A stretch of 64,000 nucleotides of DNA from Toxoplasma gondii ME49 (Eukaryota > Apicomplexa > Conoidasida > Eucoccidiorida > Sarcocystidae), in NCBI RefSeq assembly GCF_000006565.2, contig NC_031475.1, forward strand, positions 3,858,522 through 3,922,521. Direction: 5' to 3'. The notes beneath the pieces are model-generated. The model did not search any database, was not told where the DNA came from, and saw only the letters and a program-made list of their open reading frames with translations. Positions within the stretch are counted from its first letter, which is position 1. Each line of letters opens with the position of its first letter. Positions 38,527-48,920 of the stretch are shown piece after piece. A program made the position numbers and the translations under genes.

Positions 38527-39924
38527 TGAGAGCGGAGAGGAGAGAGAGAGGAGGGAGAGAAAAGAAAGAGAGGAAGAAGAGAAAGGTCGAGGAGATAGAG
38601 TCTGACCTGAACGAGAGAGAGAGACAGAGAGAAGCGACAGACGCAAAGAGGAGCGAGAGAAATGAAGGGAGACAAAAGAGACACGTCGTCGCGTTCTTTG
38701 CAGATGAGCGGAGGGAGGCCGTCTGCCTCTCCTTCTCTTATTGTGTCAAAGACGCAGCCAAAGAAGAGGCCCGTGAAGCCTTTCGCCCCCTTTTTGTCGG
38801 ATGCAGACACCCGCGTTTAACTCGACATGGAAACAAGGAAGGTGAATGCAACAAATACATGAAGGAAGTGAAGATATTCACGGTTGCAGACTTCGCTGTA
38901 GATACAGCTGGGACAGACACCGCTTTCGACACAGCTCTGCGCAAGACGACTGACAGGTGAATGCAGAGCTCTGCAGCACAAGCTGAGACAGACAGCAGGA
39001 CGCGCGGAGAAGCAGCGGCGAGAAGAAGCGCGGCCGCTCGACCACGAACTGTGATTTCACATTCTCCAGAGTCCACCATGAGGAGATGAGACGTCCGAGA
39101 TTTTCCAGTCGGGAAGACGAAGGCGAAAAGCCTCGACAGAGAGAAGGAGAACTGCATGCAGTGGACAAAAAAACTGCACAGCGGAAAAAGAAGAAGAGTA
39201 GAGAAAGGGAGACACAGAGAAGAGAGGAAGCAAGAGAAGCGAATTTCGAGACGCGACTTCTCACACACTGGCGCATCTCATGCACAAGCAGCGCACCACT
39301 CAGAGGCTTCTGCCTCAAGAGAAGGAAAAGAGCCTGTTTGAAAAGTGAAAGAGGAAGGAGACAGGAACGTCACATTGCAATGTTCTGTCTTCCGAACGCA
39401 TGCTGTTTGCTCAGACGCACACGACGCGTGTCTGCATGCGCCTTTTCGTAGGTCTTCCAGGGACCTGCGGCATCTCCCAGGTTTCGCACTTCGGTTTCTG
39501 TCCTTTCTCTCGGCGAATTTCACTCTAAAAAATCACCGAAGGAGACAGCAGTGAGTGGGGTGGCTTGTGTGTCAGAGTGACGGCGCCTCCTTCCACGAAA
39601 CATGCCCCGTGTCGTCCTGTCTCTCTCCTTCCCCGGTCTCTTCTGCCCTTCCTTGTCTTTCTGTTCCTCTCTCTGCCTTTCTTCCGTTCTCCGTTCCTCG
39701 CATCTTTGTCTTTCTCTTCTTCTCCGCGCATTTGCTCCTCGTGCCCTCCGTTCTGTGTGTCGGCTGGAGAAGAGTCTCTCAGGTCTTCGGAAAAGAAGTC
39801 TCTTGTCTCTCGTCGGCTTCCGCGGCGAAGCGCGCGATAGGCGGCCGAGGTTACTTCTTCCTTCCTCTTCCAAAGGCGAGACGAGCGAGCGAGTCTTTGA
39901 TACAGTTCTCGTCCCGTGTGTCTC

Positions 39925-39934
39925 GCATGCATGC
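39925..39934. promoter_or_regulatory. GCATGCATGC between divergent genes
   Basis: This is the same overlapping motif as at 4906 and 16093. It lies about 0.6 kb before the NUS1-like ATG and 1.5 kb before the ARP6 ATG. A regulatory role is inferred. Confidence 0.4.
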
Positions 39935-40354
39935 TCCACCTACTTTACCTGCATTTCCTGTGTGTCTGCGGTCTCTCGAAACTCGGGAGACCTCCGGAGT
40001 GTGTTGTCGGTCGATTCTCTCTGCTGCTTCTCTGTTTCCGGGCAGCGTTCGCCGAGGGCGCCGCATGCGAATCTGCAGGAACAGAGAACGAGAGGTGCCT
40101 AGACGCCTTCCTTCCTTCTTCGCCTTCTGACATGTCTCTCCTCGCGTTCACTCCCCGGACTTCACTGAACGCAGACGAAGGCAGAGAAGTCTGCATCGAG
40201 AGGGAATCACTGCTGCAAAAAAAAGAAGATGTCTGGCGCGTCTCGTCTCCTCGGTTGTCTCGTTCGTCTGCACAGTTAAACAAAGCTGTTCACACAAAGG
40301 GGTGTGTACGGATATAAATGCGCATACACAGTAACCAATCTGTCCACAAATAGT

Positions 40355-40460
40355 ATACATATATAAATGTATATATACATACATATATAGTATGTGTGTA
40401 TCTATATAATGTTAGCATATATGTACATATATAATATATAATATATGTATATGTATATAA
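40355..40460. repeat. TA-rich imperfect microsatellite upstream of the NUS1-like gene
   Basis: A mix of TATA, TACATA and TGTATA units ends about 75 bases before the start codon at 40536. Confidence 0.85.
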
Positions 40461-40535
40461 GCGGAGGCACATCGTGTTTCTGCATGTTGTTGTTCGGGTG
40501 TAGATGTGTGTTTGCCGTCTCGAGTTTTCCTCGCG

Positions 40536-43500
40536 ATGGACGCCGTCTCGCCTGTGCTGGACGGGGGCGGCTGTGGAGCAGAGCGGGGTGCCGCCACTCT
40601 CACGGTAGGCGAGGAGGCACGAAGCCGTGAGATGTCAGCTTCCCTGGATAGCCGTCGGTACGCAGAAGCCGGAGACGCAGAAAAAACTGAGGGAGACGCG
40701 AAGGCGGGCGACGGCTCTGAAGACGAAGAGCTTGTTTCGCAGGGCGCGGCGATTTTTGGGGTGTTTCCGACGCTTCCTGGACAGCCGCAGAGAAGCGGTT
40801 CTTGCTCGCTTCACCTCGTTTCGGAGAGAGAATTGAAGCGAGAAGAGAGGCCTTCTCCTCTCCCTCTCCCTCTTCGTAGAGAAGAAGAAACAGTTTGCCT
40901 ATGGCATCACCTCTTCCACGTCCTCCTCGTCCTCCTGCAGCTGTCTCTGCTGCTGATCGGGGGCGCCGTCAGAAGATGCACGGCGCTGCGGTCCGCATGC
41001 GCGTGGTGGCGTGGAGTGGCGACAAGGAAAGTGCGAGTCGTTTCGCATGCGTTTCTCTCGCTCTTTCCCTGGAGCCGTCAGGTCCGAGGGCAGGGAGAGT
41101 CTGAAGAGCCTCGCCGCGACAAGCCGGAGCCCGGGAACCTTCTGGCGCCAGAGACAGGGGGGAGTGTTCCGCGAAGTTTCGCTCTGCATGCGTTCGTTCT
41201 CTTCCGAAGCGAGGAGTTGCTCCTTCTCTCTGCGGCAGCGACTCTTTCGAGCGGCTCTTCTTCGCAGAGCGCGTCTTGGGCCTCGCGTGCGTCTTCTCTC
41301 TCTCAGACGCTTCGGCTCGGACCTGCAGACGCGCTGCTGCTCCCGTGCATTGAGAGCGCCTTCGACTGCGGAGTTCGCTTCCTGACGCTCTTCGACGCGG
41401 CCGGAGTCTGCTGTCGAGAGCCTTCTCTCTCGCGCCTCTCTGCCCTCTTGTCTCGAGACGGGTGGGTCTGCCTTCCCGGTCTGACGCCTCTCGGCGGCCA
41501 GTCCCCTCGATCCTCAGGAACCGCCTCTCTGCGAGACTCGCATCCTTCTTGTCGCTCTCACTGCCCTGCAGCCTCTTCGCACCCTGCTTCTCTCCCTGCT
41601 TTTTCTTCTGCGTCTCGGGATGCTCCGTCCGCTCTTCATTCTTGCTCGTCCTCTCCTTCTCATTCGCTCTCTTCCTCCCCTTCTCATTCTCTCTCTTCTT
41701 CTTCGCGACCTGCTCAGCGGCAGTCCACTACGGAAGGACCTGGCTCTGTGACTGCTTCGGCTGCTTCGCTGCCTGGCTGCTCTCGGTGCTCTTCCTTCTC
41801 AAGGAAGTTCAGTTCTTCCTCGAGAAGAAATACTGAAGAAGAAGACGGCAGGAGCTTGAATGCTTGCATGCGACAAGAGGAGACCGTTGCATGCTGCACC
41901 CGAGGCGAAAAACGAAACTGCAGGGACCACCGTCGACTCTCGCCCTCTGGGTGCCTCTCCTGCCTCTCTCAGGACAACCCTCTGTCTCTCGATCCGCCTC
42001 AGTCCTTAGCTTGCTTCTCAACAACGGCCTCGTCTGTCTCTCTCGTTTCTTCCCCCCCCATTTCTTCTACCCCTGCGATGTCTTCAATCTCTGCCGCTCC
42101 TTCCACGGCTTCACCCGTGTCTTTATCTTCTCCCTCTTCATCTTGTTATTCTTTCTCTTCACCTCCTTCGTCACTTCCCTCCTCTTCCTCCTCTTCTTCC
42201 TCTTCCCCTGCATCTTCTTCGTCTTTTCTCTTTTCAGTCCAAGATGCCCTGATTCCAGAAGTTTCTGCACAGCGTGGTGAGGCAGGAGTGACGGCGGAAC
42301 AGGCCGCTGCTGGGTCTGTGCCGAGCCTGGCTTTGCCGGCCTGCGGAGCCTTTCATCGGCCGGTGTGTTTCCGTCTCTCACGAATGCATGGGTGGTCGCG
42401 AAAACGGGGATTCTTTGAGGGCGAGAAGGGAAGAGAGCGAGAAGAAAGGCGCGGTCTTTTGTCTGCGCTGAACGAAGAAGAATTGGACACACAAGGTGAA
42501 GAAGGAAGCGAGGAACAGAGCATGCTGGTGCGGATTATGTGTGGCTGTTGCGCCCACGAAGACCTCTTCCGGCATTTCAACGTCGGGTCGAACTCTTCAA
42601 TTTTATCTCCGTTCGCAGCGCCTTCTACAGATCAGCCTTCGCAGGCTGCCTGCGATGGCCAGACGCAAAGCAAAGCGCAACAGAGACAGAACCGATCGGA
42701 GACATCGAGTCTCCCTCAGCTCACTCCAGACTTGCCGTCCAGTTCGCCCTCCTCGTATCTCTCCTCCACTTCGTGCGAGTCCTCTCGCGACGATCCCAAC
42801 GCCTCTCCCTCTTCTTTGGCTTCTTGTTTTTCCTCTTCTCCATCTGTTTCTTCCTGTTTTTTTGTAAGGTCCTGTTCTCTCTCTTCCGAGCAGTGGGGAG
42901 AAGAGAGAGCTCGAAGGGAGACGCGCGCCTCGAGCAGGCGCACAGACAGCAGAGAAAGTACAACAAGCAGAGAAAGCACAAAAGACAGCGCTAGTACAAG
43001 AATCAGTGAAAGCAGTTCTTTTGCGAGTCTGGAGAAGAGCGATCGAGGGTCTCCAGCGCAAGCCTGCCCGCATGGTCTCGCTCTGAGTAGCCAGACAGAA
43101 GAATCGAACCGACGAGATGCGGGGAGACCAGAGTTGAGAAAGGAGGAGGAGGAGAATGGAGGAGAGAAAGGAAGTTCCTCTGAGGCCCCAGCGAGCACAG
43201 GCGATGGAGAGAGAGATCAGTTGAAGCACAGGGTCTGTGGCATTTCATGCGGCTCAGCGAAAGGAAAGAAGAAAGCTCCGATGCCGAGCTACCGCGTTCC
43301 ATCACGAACGGTGATTCAACAGCCAGAGGTGTACAGACAGCTCGCGTGCGGCGGCACTGTATTTCCTCCTCCGCTTTGCGTGTTCCTCTTGGGTCCGTCG
43401 GTGACGGATCTCGTGCATGCCTTCGTCGCAGCCAGCAGCAGGCGCCTCGGCCTCGTCGTTCGCTGCTTTTTCAGCTTCAAAAGACATTCCGAAAGTCCTG

Positions 43501-44531
43501 AAGGTGGTTTCGCCTCTTTTCACGAAGATCACACAGATGCAGGCGACCGCGCGCATGCGCCGACAACAGTGGAAAGCCTCTCTGGGCTGGTGAAGTCTCT
43601 CCTGGGAACGGTTGTACGAGCCGCGCAGAGCATATGTCTCCTGCATCGTCCGGGGTTCCTGCGCATGCAGCTTGGGAGAAGGACGGAACAACCGGGTGAT
43701 CAAGACAACACCGCCGCACGGGGGAGACCGCCGGGCAACTCCCACGACCCTGGTGTATGTACTCTCCGACGCAGGCGCGCCGTCGCTACCGAGGAAGTGA
43801 GGAATCGAGACGTTATTTCTCTCGAGCCGAAAGGAAGAACGACTCTTGGCTTGGCCGGTGGTTTTCCACCTCGACCTCTCTCTTCCCGGGACTCTTCGTA
43901 CTCTCTTCTGTCGCCTCTCCCGGCTGTCTCTGTCTCCCAGCTAGCCAACCTTCTGCTGCAGGCACTCGCGCGGAGACTGGTTTCTCTTCTCGCCCCCTAT
44001 GACTACCTGCCGCCCTTTGGGCTATGTGGGGTGCCGCCCTTCGTGTTGGCCGATGCGGAGCTTTGCTGGCCAAGACAGACGGGGATTTGGAGTCAGGGCC
44101 AATCCTTTGAACAAAGGCGGAAGGAAACAGACGACTATCTCGGTCCTCTCTACTCGACAGCAGTATCTCTGTGTTCTTCAGCAATGTCTCTCTTTTTCGC
44201 AGGAGTGTCTTTTGTTTCTTCAGTGTCTTTCTTCCCGTTCTCCTCCAGAGAAGCGTGTGGGCAAAACTGCTTGCACGAGAAGCAACCTCTAGGCCTTTTG
44301 TCTCTCTGTCGGAGAAGGAACTCGTTGCGCGAGTTCTCTCACAGCAGCTCGTGGAAATCGAACGTTGAAAGTGGCGAAGACAACGGCGAAAACGGAACGA
44401 CAAAGAGACAGACACAGAGACAGAGAACAAGACAAACACAGACAGTGTTCAAAAGCGAAAGGAAGGTCGCTCAAGACCTGCGAGAGTGTCTGAGAGACTT
44501 TCAGTTCCGAGATCTACGCTTTGGTCGGTGA
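40536..44531 (+). CDS. NUS1/NgBR-like subunit of dehydrodolichyl diphosphate synthase, greatly enlarged
   Basis: This is one uninterrupted frame of 1,331 residues. The first ATG is at 40536, and the open frame upstream has no ATG. NUS1/NgBR anchors and activates the cis-prenyltransferase that makes dolichol precursors at the ER. Supporting marks are a membrane span near 121-145 (FHVLLVLLQLSLLLIGG); FALHAFVLFRSEELLL near 213; and CIESAFDCGVRFLTLFDAAG near 270, which parallels the NgBR strand ending in YDHQG. Further on are LCVFLLGPS near 943 and LPPFGLCGVPPFVLADAEL near 1160, like the FG...PPW...RL...E pattern. The extreme C-terminus is RFGR, matching the essential R-x-G end. About 600 residues of Ser/Pro- and Glu/Arg-rich sequence separate the halves. 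The assignment rests on pattern resemblance, not on a computed alignment. An unrelated membrane protein is possible. Confidence 0.5.
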   Translation: MDAVSPVLDGGGCGAERGAATLTVGEEARSREMSASLDSRRYAEAGDAEKTEGDAKAGDGSEDEELVSQGAAIFGVFPTLPGQPQRSGSCSLHLVSERELKREERPSPLPLPLRREEETVCLWHHLFHVLLVLLQLSLLLIGGAVRRCTALRSACAWWRGVATRKVRVVSHAFLSLFPWSRQVRGQGESEEPRRDKPEPGNLLAPETGGSVPRSFALHAFVLFRSEELLLLSAAATLSSGSSSQSASWASRASSLSQTLRLGPADALLLPCIESAFDCGVRFLTLFDAAGVCCREPSLSRLSALLSRDGWVCLPGLTPLGGQSPRSSGTASLRDSHPSCRSHCPAASSHPASLPAFSSASRDAPSALHSCSSSPSHSLSSSPSHSLSSSSRPAQRQSTTEGPGSVTASAASLPGCSRCSSFSRKFSSSSRRNTEEEDGRSLNACMRQEETVACCTRGEKRNCRDHRRLSPSGCLSCLSQDNPLSLDPPQSLACFSTTASSVSLVSSPPISSTPAMSSISAAPSTASPVSLSSPSSSCYSFSSPPSSLPSSSSSSSSSPASSSSFLFSVQDALIPEVSAQRGEAGVTAEQAAAGSVPSLALPACGAFHRPVCFRLSRMHGWSRKRGFFEGEKGREREERRGLLSALNEEELDTQGEEGSEEQSMLVRIMCGCCAHEDLFRHFNVGSNSSILSPFAAPSTDQPSQAACDGQTQSKAQQRQNRSETSSLPQLTPDLPSSSPSSYLSSTSCESSRDDPNASPSSLASCFSSSPSVSSCFFVRSCSLSSEQWGEERARRETRASSRRTDSRESTTSRESTKDSASTRISESSSFASLEKSDRGSPAQACPHGLALSSQTEESNRRDAGRPELRKEEEENGGEKGSSSEAPASTGDGERDQLKHRVCGISCGSAKGKKKAPMPSYRVPSRTVIQQPEVYRQLACGGTVFPPPLCVFLLGPSVTDLVHAFVAASSRRLGLVVRCFFSFKRHSESPEGGFASFHEDHTDAGDRAHAPTTVESLSGLVKSLLGTVVRAAQSICLLHRPGFLRMQLGRRTEQPGDQDNTAARGRPPGNSHDPGVCTLRRRRAVATEEVRNRDVISLEPKGRTTLGLAGGFPPRPLSSRDSSYSLLSPLPAVSVSQLANLLLQALARRLVSLLAPYDYLPPFGLCGVPPFVLADAELCWPRQTGIWSQGQSFEQRRKETDDYLGPLYSTAVSLCSSAMSLFFAGVSFVSSVSFFPFSSREACGQNCLHEKQPLGLLSLCRRRNSLREFSHSSSWKSNVESGEDNGENGTTKRQTQRQRTRQTQTVFKSERKVAQDLRECLRDFQFRDLRFGR

Positions 44532-46301
44532 AAGAGAACGGGAAAAGCGAGGGAAGGGAGAGAAGCGACGCTGAACAGAAAGAGAAGAGAAGGAAGGAGA
44601 AAACGAGGAAGACAGAGAAAGACGAGGGCGAGACAGCAGAATGGAGCGCATGCTAGCCCTGGGGGAGAGAGACAAGGTGGGTTGGAATTTGCGTGACAAA
44701 AGATTGACAACCGTGTCGCTGGGCTTCCATGTGGGAACTGAAGAGCTAAGCGAGGTACTTTTAATGAGTTTTTTGATTTTTCCGTTGTTCAAGTGCGATG
44801 GCAATTGGCGACGTTCCTCAAGATTTTCGGCCGTCGTGTGAAAGCAAATTGTTGGCGTATCCACTTCCTTTGTGCACAGCTCGCCGAGGTGCGGTGTGGC
44901 CTGTGTTTTTTCTTGTCCCTTCTCGGGTTTGTGAGTGTTTTGTCGGCTGCCGTTTCTCCCCTTTTGGTCTCTTGGCGCGTGCCTCTCCTTTCGCGTCGAC
45001 GCGACCCGTCATGGGAGTCGAGGTGACAGGACTCGACTGCGGGTTGTTGCCTTTGTCTTTAGATTGAAGTGCAGCCATCATCACAACGTGGAACACGTCT
45101 GTTCAACTGTTTACCGCTGGTCGGATGTTTTTTCTTCAACATCCGCATGTACACATGCATGCGATTATGTCGATGTTGGCCAGGTGGATTGCCTAGAAAC
45201 TTGTTGACCTTCCACGCTTCTTTTGTATATTTCTCGCTCGACGAAAAGGACACCGAGTGAAAGCCGCAATGTGTTCCGGAGTCCATGGCCGCTCGATGTT
45301 TAAGACACAAATAGATGAACAGCGGAAAGCTTCACCTACCATGTGGCGGATACAGATTAGGGAAAAGCTAGCGACAGAACATCCAAATGCAGATGGGAGG
45401 CACAGTAGTCTCGGATGGTGCAAAAGGTGGAGACTGCAGATGTTGGAAAGCGGTTTAAAAGCTTTCAGGGGAGGCAAGAGCGGTTCGACGAGGTTTACTA
45501 ATGCCTGTTCTTTCTCTTCGTCGCACCACACGAAAAAGGATACCGCCACGCACGACCTCGGCGAGGGGGGAACGAGACCGTCTTCATAGAGGCGCGTCGG
45601 CCCCCGCGCATGCACAGAAAGAAAAGGATTCGGTTCCACAGGGTCAAACAAAGACGAACGAAAGCTCTTCCATAAGTTAAGGCGGATACTGTCGATGTGG
45701 CACGAAGAGGAAAGGGCAAGGTCAAAGAATGATCTTAGCTCTGCAGGCCGAGATTCACACAGAGCTGCACACTCGTGTGACTGGAGGTGTGCAGCTTTGT
45801 GTGACATACCAATATAGGTAAACGAGTGGATGGTGATCTTCGAGTTGTCTATTTGAGTCTCCAAACGGTGCAGTCACAACTGTCACAGCGAATTCCCTCG
45901 TTTGTTCTAGGCGGTTGAATTTCTCACTGTCTCTCTATTGGGTCCGGCTGCTTTCGTGTCAGCGTAGGACTTGTTTTCAACCGTTTCTCCAACAGATCAG
46001 AAACAGCCCAAGGCAGGCACATCACCAGAAACCTGTTTACTTTGTGAAACTCGCTGATTCATTCACCACTGAAAAACCGAGTAGCCACGCGCGTTACTGC
46101 TGCGTTTGTGGCTGGTCTAACGCTCGCTCCGCGTTTGCGCCGCTCTGGTACGAATGTGACCACCATTTCACGTTCGTTGCTCCTGTACTTTCCCTTTGTC
46201 GTCCGAGGTAAAGAGGCACTGACCTCGAAGAAAAATAGCTGCTTTCGCGTTCTCGCTAGTCGTTAGGCCCTCCGCTGGCGCATTTACTCATCGCGAGCTC
46301 C
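44532..46301. other. Gap between convergent genes
   Basis: This should contain the 3' untranslated regions of the NUS1-like gene and of the KDEL-receptor-like gene. A TGCATGC string lies at 45156-45162. The only sizeable open frame is the minus-strand one listed at 45193-45807. Confidence 0.5.
45193..45807 (-). CDS. Hypothetical protein, unassigned
   Basis: An ATG-started frame of 204 residues. It lacks the single-residue runs of neighbouring shadow frames and includes mixed, protein-like stretches such as CHIDSIRLNLWKSFRSSLF and CDEEKEQALVNLVEPLLPPL. I recognise no family. It lies immediately 3' of the KDEL-receptor-like gene on the same strand, so it may be part of that transcript's untranslated region. 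It could also be a small gene, perhaps spliced. Confidence 0.28.
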   Translation of the reverse strand: MSHKAAHLQSHECAALCESRPAELRSFFDLALSSSCHIDSIRLNLWKSFRSSLFDPVEPNPFLSVHARGPTRLYEDGLVPPSPRSCVAVSFFVWCDEEKEQALVNLVEPLLPPLKAFKPLSNICSLHLLHHPRLLCLPSAFGCSVASFSLICIRHMVGEAFRCSSICVLNIERPWTPEHIAAFTRCPFRRARNIQKKRGRSTSF

Positions 46302-47783
46302 TCACTTGGGTGACGGCACAAAGCGCTTGCGAACCAAACTGCGGGGTTTTACTTCATCTTCGCCCGCGGCGTCTGCGGTGGATGACGCACTTGTCCCAAT
46401 CGCTGCGCAGGAGGAAGTTTCTGTCTTGTCTTTTCTCTCCGAGGTATTCTTTCGATTGTCGAAATACTCCCGTTCTAGCTGACCCTGGGTGAAGCAGTAC
46501 ACCTTCATGAGATAGAGAGAAAAGCACAACTGTGCTACTGTCGCAACGAGACTACACCAGCCACGGATATTCAGAGTAGCGGCAGAGGAGCCGGGTACTC
46601 CTTGTCTGTCGAGCGTATTGTTTTTGAACTCCTGCGACAAATCGCCGCTCTGCTCTGTCAGCCGCTCAGAAACCGCGTCCATGTCCATCTCTCGAGCGAA
46701 TTCCTCGAACGTTACCGCCCAGAAGACCATTTGAATCGCGCGTGAAATAACAAGGGCAAAGAGGAACTGTCTCCAGAGCCTGCGAGCGAGAACGGGGTTC
46801 TTCCGATATCGATAGTCAACGAGCTGCTTCCCCTCAGGTGTCAAGGAGGACGTTTGTTCCTTCTTCGCGCAGGCACCCGCCTTCTGCTCAGAAATCACAA
46901 ATGGCTGGTGCGAGATGAAAGGAATGAACGCCAAAGTCTCAGCGTACAGAGCGAATGCCCACGCAAAATCATCGAAGAAACTTTCATTCATGTCGTGCTT
47001 GAGGACGAGCCCACAAGCCACAGCTGTCACCAGGGCAAAATGGCACCCAGAAATGAAGGTTGTTTCCGCGAGCTTTCCTTCCGTTTGGTCGTTGCCGTCG
47101 GCCTGGGAAGTAGCGCCTTTTGTTTGCTTTGCGAAATCTCGACAGAAACGAGAATTAGCAGAGACAACACCCACGAGCAGCAGCAGCAGAAGCGCAGACA
47201 AGACCTCCAGAGTCTGGTACAGCCAGTCGCCTGTCCGATCGTTGGGCAGGTAAGCAGGACGGCGGAGATTGCAGGCGACTCGAGCAAGAAGAGCGATCGC
47301 GAAGAGTCCAGCACTTCCAGGACGCATACACCCTCCACACAAAAGATGAGAAATAGAAAATAATTGGAGCGACTCGGAAGAAGAGCTCGCGGATTGAGGC
47401 TGTGCCGCCCCTGAAGCACTGTGCCACTTGCAGAAAGCCTGCGTAGTTATAGAGCAGACACGGGCATTGGACACGAGGAAAAAGATCGATAGCGTGTAAA
47501 AGGCTGCTGAAAGTGTTAGAAGGGCAGATATTTCTCCGTCGGAAAGACACAGATATCCAACTAAACAGCTGCACAAGAATGCCAGCCATACGCTCGACTC
47601 CCCTGCAGTCCACCCAGAAGGAACTTCATCAGCGGGCAGAAGATCTGTGGCTTTGCAAGGTTTGTTCGGAGATGAGGGACCCTGAGGAGAAGGACGAGGA
47701 GAGCGACTCTTTCTGTTCTGCGAATAGTCGGATTTTCGAACCTCGCCTCCCTTCACTTCTGAAGCAGCTGTGGCTTTCTCCAT
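46302..47783 (-). CDS. Multi-pass membrane protein resembling the KDEL receptor (ERD2) family
   Basis: A single frame of 493 residues starting at the ATG at 47783. A GTG-led extension upstream is not used. A polar N-terminus of about 65 residues precedes about seven hydrophobic segments (for example LAFLCSCLVGYLCL, LSALLLLLLVGVVSA, FALVTAVACGLVL and FLFALVISRAIQMVFWAV). Two local patterns recall ERD2: VSNARVCSITTQAFC, like the short SCAGISGKSQ loop, and FAWAFALYAETLAFIPF, like the ...TFSIYLESVAILPQ helix. Classical ERD2 proteins are about 210 residues and return KDEL-tagged ER proteins from the Golgi. This one is more than twice as long, with loops of 40-60 polar residues and a basic tail, so its ligand and role are unknown. 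It lies head-to-head with the hypothetical gene at 48921. Confidence 0.5.
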   Translation of the reverse strand: MEKATAASEVKGGEVRKSDYSQNRKSRSPRPSPQGPSSPNKPCKATDLLPADEVPSGWTAGESSVWLAFLCSCLVGYLCLSDGEISALLTLSAAFYTLSIFFLVSNARVCSITTQAFCKWHSASGAAQPQSASSSSESLQLFSISHLLCGGCMRPGSAGLFAIALLARVACNLRRPAYLPNDRTGDWLYQTLEVLSALLLLLLVGVVSANSRFCRDFAKQTKGATSQADGNDQTEGKLAETTFISGCHFALVTAVACGLVLKHDMNESFFDDFAWAFALYAETLAFIPFISHQPFVISEQKAGACAKKEQTSSLTPEGKQLVDYRYRKNPVLARRLWRQFLFALVISRAIQMVFWAVTFEEFAREMDMDAVSERLTEQSGDLSQEFKNNTLDRQGVPGSSAATLNIRGWCSLVATVAQLCFSLYLMKVYCFTQGQLEREYFDNRKNTSERKDKTETSSCAAIGTSASSTADAAGEDEVKPRSLVRKRFVPSPK

Positions 47784-48920
47784 TGTTTCCCACGGCAGAA
47801 CGAGACTGGAAACAAACACGCGCGGAGCTAGGGTCCTCGTCCGTTGTTGCGGGGAAGGACAATCGTCCACGAACGCCTAGAAAGTCAAAACACCGCAGGG
47901 ATCGTATCTTGGTAGACAGTAGAAGCAACAGTGGAAGCGGAATGCGTCCGCTGGCAAAAGGCCGGTACTTTGTTGTCGGACGAAACCACAAGCCTACTAG
48001 AAAGGGAGAAGCGAGACTTTACACGTGAAGAAGAGACCGGTTGCTATTCACGAAAATCAGCGACGGATAAAGACAGCAATCACTCTATTAGTCTGTCGGT
48101 ACGTTAACCAAGTTTTCAGATGAATATGAAACTCCTTCGAGTTCCAGCTTTTTGCTTGTGCGAATACCGGTGGACTCTAAGAGACGGAGAGGAAAACGAA
48201 GCTGGACTATGTAAAGAATAGCCAGCTAGGCATAGGAGGAGTCGCATGTGCTGCGAGGAATCTATTGCAGATGTTGCTTAGTCCATGGACAGGAACCAAA
48301 AGATTCGGTAGCCGAGAAGGAACAGCAATAGTCACTTGTCACTGGATCAGTGCACAGGTGGGGTGGTTGCTGCAGGCGTACACTCGTCCGTACATGTGTG
48401 TCTGTTTCTTTCCGCCTGAAGATTCTCCAAATCCCGAGAGGACATGACCCGCGTCAAGGAATTGGTAACGAAGGAACTTTTGCCATTTGAACACACATGA
48501 TCACAAACAAAAACCGGTCGGTGGGACTACTGAAACCGAAAGAGGTAGGCTTTTGCGAGTGGACCACTGACATGTTTTGCAGGGGGTCATATGCGGCACA
48601 CGCGATATCGCTTCCCTAAAGGGGCTGAGGGGAAAGTGGTTTTCGGAAGCGTACGTTCCGTCTGCCCGCAGAAAATATACACTCAGCCAAACATGTGTAA
48701 CCGTTGCGGCTTGTGTACGCCAGAAAAAAGAATAGATAGAACAACACTAAGCCCCATTCCCTGTGAGAGTATACAAGTGATCTGGCATGGGTATGTACAC
48801 ATATATTGACATGTATATGCGTTATACGTAGATTGCAGCTCTACACAATCGAAAATTCGTCGCAGTTAGGGATATCATTTAGTGTTATTCCTTGCTACTT
48901 TGCATTTGGACACTGCCTGC
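47784..48920. promoter_or_regulatory. Divergent region between the KDEL-receptor-like gene and a hypothetical gene
   Basis: This spacer of about 1.1 kb lies between outward-facing start codons. It contains an AGAGACG string at 48180-48186, which fits the WGAGACG element reported from Toxoplasma promoters. No other structure was seen. Confidence 0.3.

Larger units (their letters stand above)
38423..40535. promoter_or_regulatory. Divergent promoter region of ARP6 and the NUS1-like gene
   Basis: About 2.1 kb separates the two outward-facing start codons. It holds the 23-bp repeat, long purine or pyrimidine tracts, a TGAGACG string at 39087-39093, GCATGCATGC at 39925-39934 and a TA-rich stretch at about 40355-40460. 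Open frames inside it are low-complexity and appear on both strands, so I did not call them genes. Confidence 0.4.

Noticed and set aside
38409..38810. Minus-strand frame with Leu/Ser/Pro repeats upstream of ARP6
   Set aside because: It is produced by the 23-bp repeat and pyrimidine-rich DNA. The period of 23 is not a multiple of three, so the peptide repeat is an artefact.
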